A DNA stretch of 64,000 bases from Nocardia terpenica (GTDB lineage Bacteria; Actinomycetota; Actinomycetes; Mycobacteriales; Mycobacteriaceae): contig NZ_JABMCZ010000001.1 of assembly GCF_013186535.1 (NCBI RefSeq), positions 1,798,001 to 1,862,000 on the forward strand. Reading direction: 5' to 3'. Numbering within the stretch: position 1 is the stretch's first letter; every line of letters starts with the position of its first letter. Positions 17,251-24,840 of this stretch are shown here, in pieces. The notes beneath the pieces are model-generated. The model made no database searches, was not told the DNA's origin, and saw nothing but the letters and a program-made list of their open reading frames with translations. The position numbers and the translations under genes are program-made.

Positions 17251-18269
17251 TGAGTACCCCCGTGCTGACCAACCCGCTGCGGCCCGCGCTGCTGGCAGCC
17301 GCCCGCTCGCCACGCGCCGAACGCGGCATCACCCGGATGCCGGTGACCCGCCGCATCGTGGACCGGTTCGTCGCGGGGGAGTCCCGCGAGGCCGCCCTGC
17401 ACGCGGTGCGGGACCTGGTGCGGGACAACCGCTTCGTCACCATCGACTACCTCGGCGAGGACACCGTCGACCCGGCCCAGGCCGACGCCACGGTGCGGGA
17501 GTACTCGGCAATGATCCAGGCGCTGGCCCAGTTGCCCACTCCCGCTGATGATCCCGGCGTGCCGTCCACCCATGGTCCCGGCATGCTTTTGGCCGGGACC
17601 TCCCCCCGCCCCCTCGAAGTCTCGGTAAAACTCTCGGCTTTCGGCCAAGCGCTGCCGAACGACGGGCACGCGGTGGCGCTGCGCAATGCCAGCACCGTGG
17701 TCGAGGCCGCCGCGGCGGCCGGGGTGTGGGTCACCTTCGACATGGAGGACCACACCACCACCGATTCGACGCTGTCGATCGTGCGGGAGCTGCGCCGCGA
17801 CCATCCCGAGACGGTCGGCACCGTGCTGCAGGCGTACCTGCGGCGCACCGAGGACGACTGCCGGGCCTTCGCCGACGAGGGCGCGCGCATCCGGCTGTGC
17901 AAGGGCGCCTACAACGAGCCCGAGGCGGTGGCCTTCCGGCGCAAGCGCGACGTGGACGCCTCCTACCTGCGCTGCCTGCGGATTCTCATGCAGGGCAAGG
18001 GATATCCGATGGTCGCCACGCACGATCCGGCGATGATCGAGGCGGCGGCGTTGCTGGCGACCTCGGTGCACCGCGGCCGCGACGACTTCGAGTTCCAGAT
18101 GCTCTACGGCATCCGCCCCGCCGAACAGCAGCGGCTCACCGCTCTGGGCCAGCACCTGCGGGTGTACGTGCCGTTCGGCGATCAGTGGTACGGCTACTTC
18201 GTGCGTCGGCTGGCCGAACGGCCCGCCAACCTCATGTTCTTCCTCCGGTCTGCCGCACCGGGGAAGTAG
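17250..18269 (+). CDS. pruB: Proline dehydrogenase carrying an in-frame palindromic-element insertion
   Basis: The monofunctional FAD enzyme that oxidises proline to P5C and passes electrons to quinone. The 339-residue protein has the expected barrel landmarks: LEVSVKLSAFG near 121, FDMEDH near 162, RLCKGAYNEPEA near 212, and the C-terminal YVPFGDQWYGYFVRRLAERP. Residues about 96-118 (PTPADDPGVPSTH then GPGMLLAGTSP) are not part of the fold and coincide with a half-unit plus a complete palindromic element at 17574-17600. The element is exactly nine codons (residues 109-117), keeps the frame, and lies between the first helices and the first conserved strand. Whether the enzyme keeps full activity cannot be told from sequence, but the rest is intact. 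Confidence 0.95.
   Translation: MSTPVLTNPLRPALLAAARSPRAERGITRMPVTRRIVDRFVAGESREAALHAVRDLVRDNRFVTIDYLGEDTVDPAQADATVREYSAMIQALAQLPTPADDPGVPSTHGPGMLLAGTSPRPLEVSVKLSAFGQALPNDGHAVALRNASTVVEAAAAAGVWVTFDMEDHTTTDSTLSIVRELRRDHPETVGTVLQAYLRRTEDDCRAFADEGARIRLCKGAYNEPEAVAFRRKRDVDASYLRCLRILMQGKGYPMVATHDPAMIEAAALLATSVHRGRDDFEFQMLYGIRPAEQQRLTALGQHLRVYVPFGDQWYGYFVRRLAERPANLMFFLRSAAPGK
17549..17600 (+). repeat. Palindromic element copy 3 with preceding half-unit, inside pruB
   Basis: The complete copy is 17574-17600, arms GGTCCCGGC and GGCCGGGACC-type end (GCCGGGACC), loop ATGCTTTTG. Relative to copies 1 and 2, both arms carry the matching change A-to-G / T-to-C, so pairing is kept. A truncated unit ATCCCGGCGTGCC precedes it at 17551. 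It is read in frame as GPGMLLAGT. Confidence 0.92.
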
Positions 18270-18416
18270 GCCGCTGCCCAACCAAAATTGGACCGTTACA
18301 GAACGTGCCGCTGTTCAACGGTAAATAGTGCTATGGTTACAGCAGTCACCGCAGTGTGATCTGCACAACCGGTGATCTTCCCGCCGCGCGAGAGCGTCGC
18401 GAGAAGCGCAAGCCGC

Positions 18417-18469
18417 CGCTCGGCGGGCGTGGCACCCCAGTGACGCCACCTGGCTACGCCCGCCGAGCG
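18417..18469 (+). terminator. Strong 14-bp hairpin downstream of the proline genes
   Basis: CGCTCGGCGGGCGT (18417-18430) pairs perfectly with ACGCCCGCCGAGCG (18456-18469) across a 25-base loop. It may terminate the pruA-pruB transcript, or be a leader structure of the transporter mRNA. There is no U-tract. Confidence 0.5.
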
Positions 18470-18486
18470 CGGTGGGTCGCTTTCCC

Positions 18487-18577
18487 TCATCTGGCCCCGG
18501 GCATGCGCTTTCCAGTCATCTGGCCCCGGGCATGCGCTTTCCAGTCATCTGGCCCCGGCATGCTTTTGGCCGGGGCC
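18487..18577 (+). repeat. Palindromic element copy 4 with two tandem 29-bp partial units
   Basis: Two identical 29-base units (18487-18515 and 18516-18544), each starting TCATCTGGCCCCGGGCATGC, precede the complete copy at 18551-18577. The complete copy has arms GGCCCCGGC and GCCGGGGCC with loop ATGCTTTTG. Both arms again carry paired substitutions. The element ends 40 bases before the transporter start. Confidence 0.88.
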
Positions 18578-18617
18578 GTACGATGACCGCGATTCGACCC
18601 TTGCACCGAGGACCTTC

Positions 18618-19925
18618 GTGAACCACACCGCGCCGACCCTGTCCGGCCCCGTTTCGGCCGCCGACGGGCGGACCATCGCCACCGCCGCCTTCGTCGGCAC
18701 CGCGATCGAGTGCTACGACTTCTACATCTACAGCACCGCCGCGGCCCTGGTCCTGAACGAGAAATTCTTCCCGACGCTGTCGCCCGCCGCGGGCACCCTG
18801 GCGGCCCTGGCCACCTTCGCGATCGGATTCGTCGCGCGACCGCTGGGCGCGATCGTGTTCGGGCACTTCGGCGATCGCGTCGGCCGCAAGACCACGCTGG
18901 TGGCGACGCTGCTGCTGATGGGGCTGTCCACCGCGGTCATCGGCCTGCTGCCCGGGTATGCGACGCTCGGCGTGGCCGCGCCGGTGCTGCTGGTGCTGTT
19001 GCGTGTGTTGCAGGGCCTGGGCCTGGGCGGCGAATGGGGCGGGGCGGTCCTGCTGTCCACCGAGCACGCACCGGCGGGCAGGCGCGGGTTGTTCGCGGCC
19101 GCGCCGCAAATGGGTTCGCCCGTGGGTAATTTCGTGGCGATCGCGGTGTTCTGGGGGTTGTCGGAGCTGCTGCCCAAGCAGTCGTTCGACACGTGGGGCT
19201 GGCGGGTGCCGTTCCTGCTGTCGTTCGTGCTGGTGGTGTTCGGGCTGCGAATGCGGTTGCGGGTCACCGAGACTCCGGCGTTCGCGGCGCTGTCGGCCGC
19301 GCGGCGCACCACCCGGGTGCCGGTCGCCGCGGTGGTGCGGCGCTACCCGAAGCAGCTGCTGCTCGGCGCGGGCAGCATCGTGCTGCTCAACGTGATGTTC
19401 TTCACCGCCTCCACCTACGGCCTGACCTACACCACGAAAACCGTTGGCGTGCCCCGCAGTACGATGCTGGGCCTGACGCTGCTGGCGATCACCCTGTCCG
19501 GGGTGGCGACGCTGGTCGCCTCGCACTGGTCCGACACGATCGGCCGCCGCCGATTGCTGCTGGGTGGCGTCGCCCTCGGGATGGTGTGGGGCCTGCTGCT
19601 GTTCCCGCTGCTGAACACCGGCAACACGGTGCTGATCGCGCTCGCCGTCTGCGGCCCGCTGGTGTGCATGGGCGCGGTGTGGGGCCCGGTGGGCGCATTC
19701 CTGCCGGAACTGTTCGGCACCGACGTGCGCTACTCCGGCGCGGGCATCGCCTACAACCTCGGCGGCGTCCTGGGCGGCGGCTTCGGCCCCCTCCTCGTCG
19801 CCCGCCTCGCCCAAACCCACGGCACCACCGCAATCGGCCCGTTCCTGGCAGCCATGGGCCTGCTCTCCCTCCTCTCCATCCTCGCCCTCCCCGAAACCCG
19901 CGACCACGACCTCACCGAGGTGTGA
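18618..19925 (+). CDS. MFS transporter, metabolite:H+ symporter (MHS) family
   Basis: A 435-residue major facilitator with about 12 membrane helices. It starts with the MHS signature GTAIECYDFYIYSTAAALV near residue 31. The loop 2-3 motif GDRVGRKTTL is near 87, and LRVLQGLGLGGEWGGAVLL near 133 is typical of MHS members such as ProP, ShiA and KgtP. A second GRRRLLLGG motif lies near 311. The substrate cannot be fixed from sequence. Because it follows the proline catabolic operon on the same strand, import of proline, a betaine or a dicarboxylate is a reasonable guess. Confidence 0.88.
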   Translation: MNHTAPTLSGPVSAADGRTIATAAFVGTAIECYDFYIYSTAAALVLNEKFFPTLSPAAGTLAALATFAIGFVARPLGAIVFGHFGDRVGRKTTLVATLLLMGLSTAVIGLLPGYATLGVAAPVLLVLLRVLQGLGLGGEWGGAVLLSTEHAPAGRRGLFAAAPQMGSPVGNFVAIAVFWGLSELLPKQSFDTWGWRVPFLLSFVLVVFGLRMRLRVTETPAFAALSAARRTTRVPVAAVVRRYPKQLLLGAGSIVLLNVMFFTASTYGLTYTTKTVGVPRSTMLGLTLLAITLSGVATLVASHWSDTIGRRRLLLGGVALGMVWGLLLFPLLNTGNTVLIALAVCGPLVCMGAVWGPVGAFLPELFGTDVRYSGAGIAYNLGGVLGGGFGPLLVARLAQTHGTTAIGPFLAAMGLLSLLSILALPETRDHDLTEV

Positions 19926-19966
19926 TCCGAGCGCGCCCATCCCGCCATCCCGGCGCGCCTCCTCCT

Positions 19967-20041
19967 GTCATCCCGGCGTGCCCTGTCTCGTCATCCCGGC
20001 GTGCCCTATCCCGTCATCCCGGCGCGCTCTTGGCCGGGATC
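19967..20041 (+). repeat. Palindromic element copy 5 with tandem 23-bp half-units
   Basis: Half-units beginning GTCATCCCGGCGTGCCCT occur at 19967-19989 and 19990-20012. A complete but slightly altered copy follows at 20016-20040: arms ATCCCGGC and GCCGGGAT, with CTCTT instead of CTTTT in the loop. An earlier degenerate half-unit lies near 19945. The end of the element supplies part of the stop codon of the minus-strand NlpC gene. Confidence 0.85.
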
Positions 20042-20570
20042 AGAAGAACCGGCGGATCGCGTAGATCTGGAATTCGGAGAGTGGGGTGAGGCCCACCGGG
20101 ACGCCCTGGGAATGGGCGTTGAATAGTTGGCCCGCGCCGGTGTAGATGCCCTCGTGGGAGCCGTCGCGGTTCACTATGACCACGTCGCCGGGCATCATCG
20201 CGCCGAACGGGACCGGGCTGCCGGCTTGGGCCTGCTGCCAGGTGGTGCGGGGCAGCAGGATGCCGACCTGGCGGAATGCCCACTGCACCAGGCCGGAACA
20301 GTCGAAGGAGTTCGGGCCGGTGGCGCCCCACTCGTAGGGTTTGCCGGTCTGGGTGGTGGCGATGCTGAGGGCCGCCATGGCGCGCGGGCTGGCCACCGGT
20401 AGCGTCGCCGACCCGCTGGCGCTGCCCGAGGCGAACCCGGTGCCGGACCCGGAACTGCTCCCGGCATCGGCCGATCCGGTCTCCGCCGACGCGATGCCCG
20501 GCCCCGCGACCAGCAGCGCCGCCGCGGCCGCCACCATCACCCGGCCCATCCTGCGCATAGTCCTCGCCAT
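20040..20570 (-). CDS. Secreted NlpC/P60 peptidoglycan hydrolase
   Basis: A 176-residue exported cysteine peptidase. The first 29 residues form a signal peptide (MARTMRRMGRVMVAAAAALL, then AGPGIASAETG with cleavage after ASA). A Gly/Ser/Ala-rich linker precedes the NlpC/P60 domain. The catalytic Cys is in NSFDCSGLVQWAF near residue 95, and the catalytic His is in DGSHEGIYTGAG. The third polar residue is probably the His in LFNAHSQG. Such RipA/RipD-like enzymes cut between D-iGlu and mDAP in wall peptides. The stop codon TGA overlaps the end of palindromic element copy 5. Confidence 0.92.
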   Translation of the reverse strand: MARTMRRMGRVMVAAAAALLVAGPGIASAETGSADAGSSSGSGTGFASGSASGSATLPVASPRAMAALSIATTQTGKPYEWGATGPNSFDCSGLVQWAFRQVGILLPRTTWQQAQAGSPVPFGAMMPGDVVIVNRDGSHEGIYTGAGQLFNAHSQGVPVGLTPLSEFQIYAIRRFF

Positions 20571-20688
20571 GTACTCGCCTCCGGTCAGCTCTCGCTGGGA
20601 CAGTCGGTACCGCTCAGAACTTCAACCGTCAACTATAGAGTCAACGTTTGCCGACGCGTTGCCAATTCGGGCCACAAGATCATCTCGG

Positions 20689-21711
20689 TCAGACGCCGAC
20701 CGCCTCTTCCATCTCCTCCTCTGCGGCGTGGCGGGCCTGCGGGGGGATCGTGGGCTGGCGGCGTTCGTGGGCTCCGGCGACGGCGATCAGGATCAGGCCA
20801 GTCGCGAACCACAGGACGAGGCTGGTGATTCGGCCGTCGAAGCCGCCGCGGCCGTCGAAGTAGAGCAGGCTGCGCGCGCCCTCGACGAAGCCCGCGCCGT
20901 TCCAGAAGGCATGCAGCGCACCGAAGAAACCGCCCTGCAGCTCGGGGCGGTAGATGCCGCCGGAGGTGGTGAAGTTCAGCATGACGAACAGCACCATGAG
21001 CGCCAGCGTGGTCCACCGCTTCGCGAAGGTGTGCAGGCCGATGCCGATCATCAGGATGCCCGCCGAATACAGCCAGCCCATCGCCCAGATCTGCGCGTAA
21101 TCGTGGTCGATGATGTGGAACACCGGACCGGCCACCACGATGCCGATCACGCTCACCAGCAGCGAGGTCACCAGCCCGATCAGCGCGCGCACGCCCATGC
21201 GCATGCCCGCACCCGCCGCGCCGATCGCGGCCACGCTGCCGTAGGACCCGATGCTCAGCGCCACCAGCAGGAAGAACAGCCCCTGCCCGGTCGGATCGCC
21301 GCCCGCCAGCGCGGTGATGTCGGTGGTTGTCAGCGGCACGTTCTGCTGCGCCGCGACCTGACCGAACACCGCCTGCACCGCCATCGCGGTGGTATCGGAT
21401 CCGGCCTTGGCCACCAGCAGTTCCGGGCGCTGCGCGTCGGGCACGTAGGCCCCGGCCAGCTCGCGGTCGCGCAGCTGGCGCACCGCGTCGTCGCGGCTGG
21501 GCAGCGTGACCACCTCGAGCGCGTCGCCCGCCCGGTCCTTCAGCGTCTGGGCCAGCACCTTCACCTGGGCGCTGTCGCCGACGATCGCCACCTGCAGGTG
21601 ATGGGGCTCGGGCTGATGGAAGGCGCCGAGGTAGGCCAGCGCCATGCCCACGCACATGAGCAGCGGTGTCAGCAGATGGGCCGCGACGTGCCGAAGCTGG
21701 GGTAAGGCCAT
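20689..21711 (-). CDS. ABC-2/YhgE-type membrane protein under MarR control
   Basis: A 340-residue membrane protein. One N-terminal helix (LLTPLLMCVGMALAYLGAF) is followed by an extracytoplasmic domain of about 130 residues. Five or more helices follow (GLFFLLVALSIGSYG, IGLVTSLLVSVIGIVVAG, the LYSAGILMIGIGLH region, LMVLFVMLNFT, VLWFATGLILIAVAG). This plan matches YhgE/Pip-like and ABC-2 permease-like proteins with a large outside loop; no ATPase gene is adjacent. The ATG at 21711 has a GGAG site; an upstream TTG at 21741 lies inside the operator. Divergent transcription from a MarR regulator suggests a drug or lipid export role, which is inference. Confidence 0.82.
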   Translation of the reverse strand: MALPQLRHVAAHLLTPLLMCVGMALAYLGAFHQPEPHHLQVAIVGDSAQVKVLAQTLKDRAGDALEVVTLPSRDDAVRQLRDRELAGAYVPDAQRPELLVAKAGSDTTAMAVQAVFGQVAAQQNVPLTTTDITALAGGDPTGQGLFFLLVALSIGSYGSVAAIGAAGAGMRMGVRALIGLVTSLLVSVIGIVVAGPVFHIIDHDYAQIWAMGWLYSAGILMIGIGLHTFAKRWTTLALMVLFVMLNFTTSGGIYRPELQGGFFGALHAFWNGAGFVEGARSLLYFDGRGGFDGRITSLVLWFATGLILIAVAGAHERRQPTIPPQARHAAEEEMEEAVGV

Positions 21712-21736
21712 GGGATTCGCTCCAAAGGTTGGTAAA

Positions 21737-21765
21737 TACAACTATCAATCGTTGTACTATACAAC
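21737..21765. promoter_or_regulatory. MarR operator in the divergent promoter region
   Basis: TACAAC (21737-21742) pairs with GTTGTA (21751-21756), and the same GTTGTA pairs with TACAAC (21760-21765) across only three bases, giving overlapping palindromes. TACTAT at 21755-21760 is a -10 sequence located 6 bases before the MarR ATG, so binding would block a leaderless transcript of the regulator and the divergent gene. Confidence 0.7.
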
Positions 21766-21766
21766 T

Positions 21767-22213
21767 ATGAAGCCGGAGCCCGCATTCCCGAGCCGCGAGG
21801 CGGCGATCCAGGTCATTCAGCGCGAGCTCACCGCGTTCGCGCGGCGGGCGCGGGGCCGGGCCGCGGAACTGCACCCGGGGCTGTCGCTGGTGGCGGCGAG
21901 CATTCTCGATCTGATCATCGACCGCGACGGCTGCCTGGCCGCGGAACTGGCCGAGCACTTCCTGCTCGACAAGTCGACGGTCAGCCGCCAGGTGGCGAGC
22001 CTGGAGCAGCAGGGCTATCTCGCCAAGGAGGTGGACCCGGCCAACCGCCGCAACCACATTCTGCGCGCCACCGCGGCGGGCAAACGCGTCGCCCGCGAGG
22101 CCGAGCGGTCGCGCCGCGGCGCCTTCACCGAGCGGCTACACGACTGGGACGACCACGACATCGCCCAACTGGCCCGATACCTGATGCGCTACAACGCGCC
22201 CGACAACTACTGA
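21767..22213 (+). CDS. MarR-family transcriptional regulator
   Basis: A 148-residue winged-helix regulator. After an N-terminal dimerisation helix, the DNA-binding domain reads CLAAELAEHFLLDKSTVSRQ near 60-79, with VASLEQQGYLAKEVDPANRR as the second helix and wing. The ATG at 21767 follows a -10 (TACTAT) by 6 bases and has no ribosome site, so the mRNA is probably leaderless. Overlapping palindromes cover its own promoter, so it likely represses itself and the divergent membrane protein. The inducing ligand is unknown. Confidence 0.92.
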   Translation: MKPEPAFPSREAAIQVIQRELTAFARRARGRAAELHPGLSLVAASILDLIIDRDGCLAAELAEHFLLDKSTVSRQVASLEQQGYLAKEVDPANRRNHILRATAAGKRVAREAERSRRGAFTERLHDWDDHDIAQLARYLMRYNAPDNY

Positions 22214-22218
22214 GGCGC

Positions 22219-23100
22219 CTACTGCCCGTTCACCAATCCGCGCAGCAGCGGACCGTAGTCGGAATGGGCCAGGGCCGAGGCGAATTGGGCGATCAGGTAG
22301 TCGGCCGGGTTGCCGGTGTCGTACCAGCTGCCGCGAATCACCTGGCCGTACACCGGATTCGAGGCGGCGAAGGCATTGATGGCGTCGGTCAGGTACACCT
22401 CGCCGGTGCGGTGGGTGTACCACTGCTGCACCTGCCGGTGCAGCTCGTCGACGATGCCCGGGGTGACCACGTACCCGCCGATCGCGGCGTACGCCGAGGG
22501 CGCGTCCTCGGGCTTGGGCTTCTCCCGCAGCCCGCTGATGCGCAGCAGGCCCGACTCGTGTTCCTGCTCGACCACCGGCACGCCGTAGCGCTGCGAGTCG
22601 GCGATATCCATCGGCATCAGCGCCAGCACCGGGGCCTCGGTCCTGGTGTAGGCGTCGATGAGCTGCTGGGCGCGCGGCACCTCGGCGACGAACACGTCGT
22701 CGGGCCACAGCACCAGCATCGGCTCGTCGCCCAGGTTGCGGGCGGCGTTGAGCACCGGCGTGCCGTTACCGTACGGACCGTGCTGATCCAGATAGGTGAT
22801 GTGGCCGAGGCGGCCGAGCTCGCCGACCTCCTCCACGGCGTCGGCGTAGGCGGTCTTGCCGTCGGAGCGCAGCTGCGCCACCAGTGCCGGATTCGGCCGG
22901 AAATGGTCCTGGATCAGCGACTTTCCGGCGCTCACCACGATGGTGATGTCGGTGATACCCGAGGCCACCAGCTCGCGCACCGTGTGCTCGATGACCGGTT
23001 TGTCGCCGACCGGCAGCATCTCCTTGGGGATGGCCTTGGTCAGCGGCAGCAGGCGAGAACCGATGCCGGCGGCGGGGATCACGGCCTTGCGGATAGTCAT
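22219..23100 (-). CDS. galU: UTP--glucose-1-phosphate uridylyltransferase
   Basis: Makes UDP-glucose from UTP and glucose-1-phosphate for glycan and trehalose synthesis. The 293-residue protein shows the nucleotidyltransferase signature AAGIGSRLLPLTKAIPKEML near 10-29. Other GalU blocks present are EHTVRELVASGI, LVLWPDDV with the metal-binding Asp, LREKPKPE near 187, and EVYLTDAI near 237. The sequence VIPAAGIGSRLLPLTK distinguishes GalU from RmlA-type enzymes. It stands alone between the MarR gene and dinB. Confidence 0.96.
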   Translation of the reverse strand: MTIRKAVIPAAGIGSRLLPLTKAIPKEMLPVGDKPVIEHTVRELVASGITDITIVVSAGKSLIQDHFRPNPALVAQLRSDGKTAYADAVEEVGELGRLGHITYLDQHGPYGNGTPVLNAARNLGDEPMLVLWPDDVFVAEVPRAQQLIDAYTRTEAPVLALMPMDIADSQRYGVPVVEQEHESGLLRISGLREKPKPEDAPSAYAAIGGYVVTPGIVDELHRQVQQWYTHRTGEVYLTDAINAFAASNPVYGQVIRGSWYDTGNPADYLIAQFASALAHSDYGPLLRGLVNGQ

Positions 23101-23132
23101 GGTCCGATCATCACATACGGCGGCGGTCGGAT

Positions 23133-24779
23133 ATGTCGGTAGCCGAGCGTAGATTTCGCGTTGTGACGATCTCCCCCGACCCGGCTAAGGCCAGGCTTTT
23201 ACCTGGTCGGAGCGTGTCCGCAGGGGTCGGGCAGACGGCGGCGGGGGAGGGGGCGCCGGGCTCGGATCCCCAGGAATCCGACAGCAATTCCGCAGCCGGA
23301 GCGGCGAGTCCGGGAATCGGGCGAGCGGATCTCGAGGTCACCGCCCGGCGCTGGGTGCTGCACATCGATATGGATGCCTTCTTCGCGTCCTGCGAGCAGC
23401 TCACCCGGCCCACGCTGCGCGGCCGCCCGGTGCTGGTCGGGGGCACCGGGGGCCGGGGCGTGGTGGCGGGCGCCAGTTACGAGGCGCGGGTGTTCGGGGC
23501 CCGCTCGGCCATGCCGATGCATATGGCGCGGCGGCTGGTGGGGGTCACCGCGGTGGTGGTGCCGCCGCGCGGCGTGATCTACGGCGAGGTGAGCGGGCAG
23601 GTGTTCGACGCGCTGCGCTCGCGCATTCCGGTGCTGGAGACGCTGTCGTTCGACGAGGCGTTCGCCGAGCCCGCCGAGCTGGTCGGCGCCAGCGTGCGCG
23701 AGGTGCTGGAATTCTGCGAGCAGTTGCGCGCCCTGGTGCGCGATCGGACCGGCCTGGTCGCGTCGGTCGGCGCGGGCACCGGTAAGCAGCTGGCCAAGAT
23801 CGCCTCCGGCATGGCCAAACCCGATGGGGTGCGGGTGATCTCGCCCGCCGAGCAGCAGGCGCTGCTGGGCGGGCTGCCGGTGCGCAAGCTGTGGGGCATC
23901 GGCCCGGTGGCCGAGAACCGGTTGCGCTCGGTGGGTATCGAGACGGTCGGCGCGTTCGCGGCCCTCCCGGAACAGGAGGCGATGTCGCTGCTGGGCGGCG
24001 CGGTCGGGGCGGCCCTGCACCGGCTGGCCCGCGGCATCGACGACCGCCCGGTCGCCGAGCGCACCGAGGCCAAGCAGATCAGCGCCGAAACCACCTACGA
24101 GAGCGACATTCTCACCCTCGCCCAGCTGCGCGCGGCGATCGAGAAGATGGCCGCGGCCGCCTACCGCCGCCTGACCGAGGACGGCCGCGCCGCCCGCACG
24201 GTGGTGCTGAAGCTGAAGAAGGCCGACATGGGCATCGTCACCCGCTCCTTCACCCTGCCCTACGCCACCGAGGACCTGACCACGCTGACCGCCGCCGCAG
24301 TGCGCTCGGCCATCGACCCGGGCGAGCTCGGCCCGATTCGCCTGGTGGGCGTGGGTTTCGGCGGCCTGTCCGCGATCCGGCAGGAGTCGCTGTTTCCCGA
24401 ATTGGACCAGACGCTGGAGCCGCGCCGCGCCCGCGCCGCCGCCGAACTCGACGAATTCGTCTCGCCCGAGCCCACATTGGCGCTCGCGGCCGACGCCCCC
24501 AACTCTGGTCCCGGCGCCACCACCAACTCTGGTCCCGGCACGCTTTTGGCCGGGACCCCCGCCATACCACCCGCGACGCGCTCCTACACCACCGCCTTCT
24601 GGTATCCGGGCCGCGACGTCGCCCATCGTGAGCACGGACACGGCTGGGTGCAGGGCAGTGGGCACGGACGCGTAACAATTCGCTTCGAGACACGCTCGAC
24701 AGGGCCGGGTCCGGCGTATACGTTCGCAGCCGACGATGTCGATCTTTCCCCGGCCGATCCGCTCCTTAGTCTTCGTTGA
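23133..24779 (+). CDS. dinB: DNA polymerase IV (DinB) carrying an in-frame palindromic-element insertion
   Basis: A Y-family translesion polymerase of 548 residues. A low-complexity N-terminal stretch of about 70 residues precedes the palm motif VLHIDMDAFFASCEQ, with the first metal-binding Asp. The second acidic motif is ETLSFDEAF, followed by GAGTGKQLAKIASG and the helix-hairpin-helix segment LWGIGPVAENRLRSVGI. The little-finger domain runs to about 430. A conserved actinobacterial C-terminal domain (FWYPGRDVAHREHGHGWVQG) follows. Between them, residues 457-475 (NSGPGATTNSGPGTLLAGT) are encoded by a half-unit plus a full palindromic element. The insertion falls in the linker. A GTG at 23163 is an alternative start. 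Confidence 0.94.
   Translation: MSVAERRFRVVTISPDPAKARLLPGRSVSAGVGQTAAGEGAPGSDPQESDSNSAAGAASPGIGRADLEVTARRWVLHIDMDAFFASCEQLTRPTLRGRPVLVGGTGGRGVVAGASYEARVFGARSAMPMHMARRLVGVTAVVVPPRGVIYGEVSGQVFDALRSRIPVLETLSFDEAFAEPAELVGASVREVLEFCEQLRALVRDRTGLVASVGAGTGKQLAKIASGMAKPDGVRVISPAEQQALLGGLPVRKLWGIGPVAENRLRSVGIETVGAFAALPEQEAMSLLGGAVGAALHRLARGIDDRPVAERTEAKQISAETTYESDILTLAQLRAAIEKMAAAAYRRLTEDGRAARTVVLKLKKADMGIVTRSFTLPYATEDLTTLTAAAVRSAIDPGELGPIRLVGVGFGGLSAIRQESLFPELDQTLEPRRARAAAELDEFVSPEPTLALAADAPNSGPGATTNSGPGTLLAGTPAIPPATRSYTTAFWYPGRDVAHREHGHGWVQGSGHGRVTIRFETRSTGPGPAYTFAADDVDLSPADPLLSLR
24501..24557 (+). repeat. Palindromic element copy 6 with preceding half-unit, inside dinB
   Basis: The complete copy is 24531-24557, arms GGTCCCGGC and GCCGGGACC, loop ACGCTTTTG. 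The 15-mer AACTCTGGTCCCGGC occurs at 24501 and again at 24525, so the partial unit is a direct duplication. It is read in the same frame and direction as the pruB copy, as GPGTLLAGT. Confidence 0.92.
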
Positions 24780-24840
24780 ATTTCGACGGGTAGCGTGAGG
24801 CCACTCGTATCGGACCCAATTCGAACGCAAAGGACGAGCA

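Larger units (their letters stand above)
18270..18617 (+). other. pruB-transporter intergenic region
   Basis: A gap of about 350 bases without a credible gene. From the left it holds an AT-richer stretch (18284-18360) with two GTTACAG copies about 50 bases apart that may be a promoter region. A large GC-rich hairpin follows at 18417-18469, and then tandem half-units ending in palindromic element copy 4. Confidence 0.6.
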
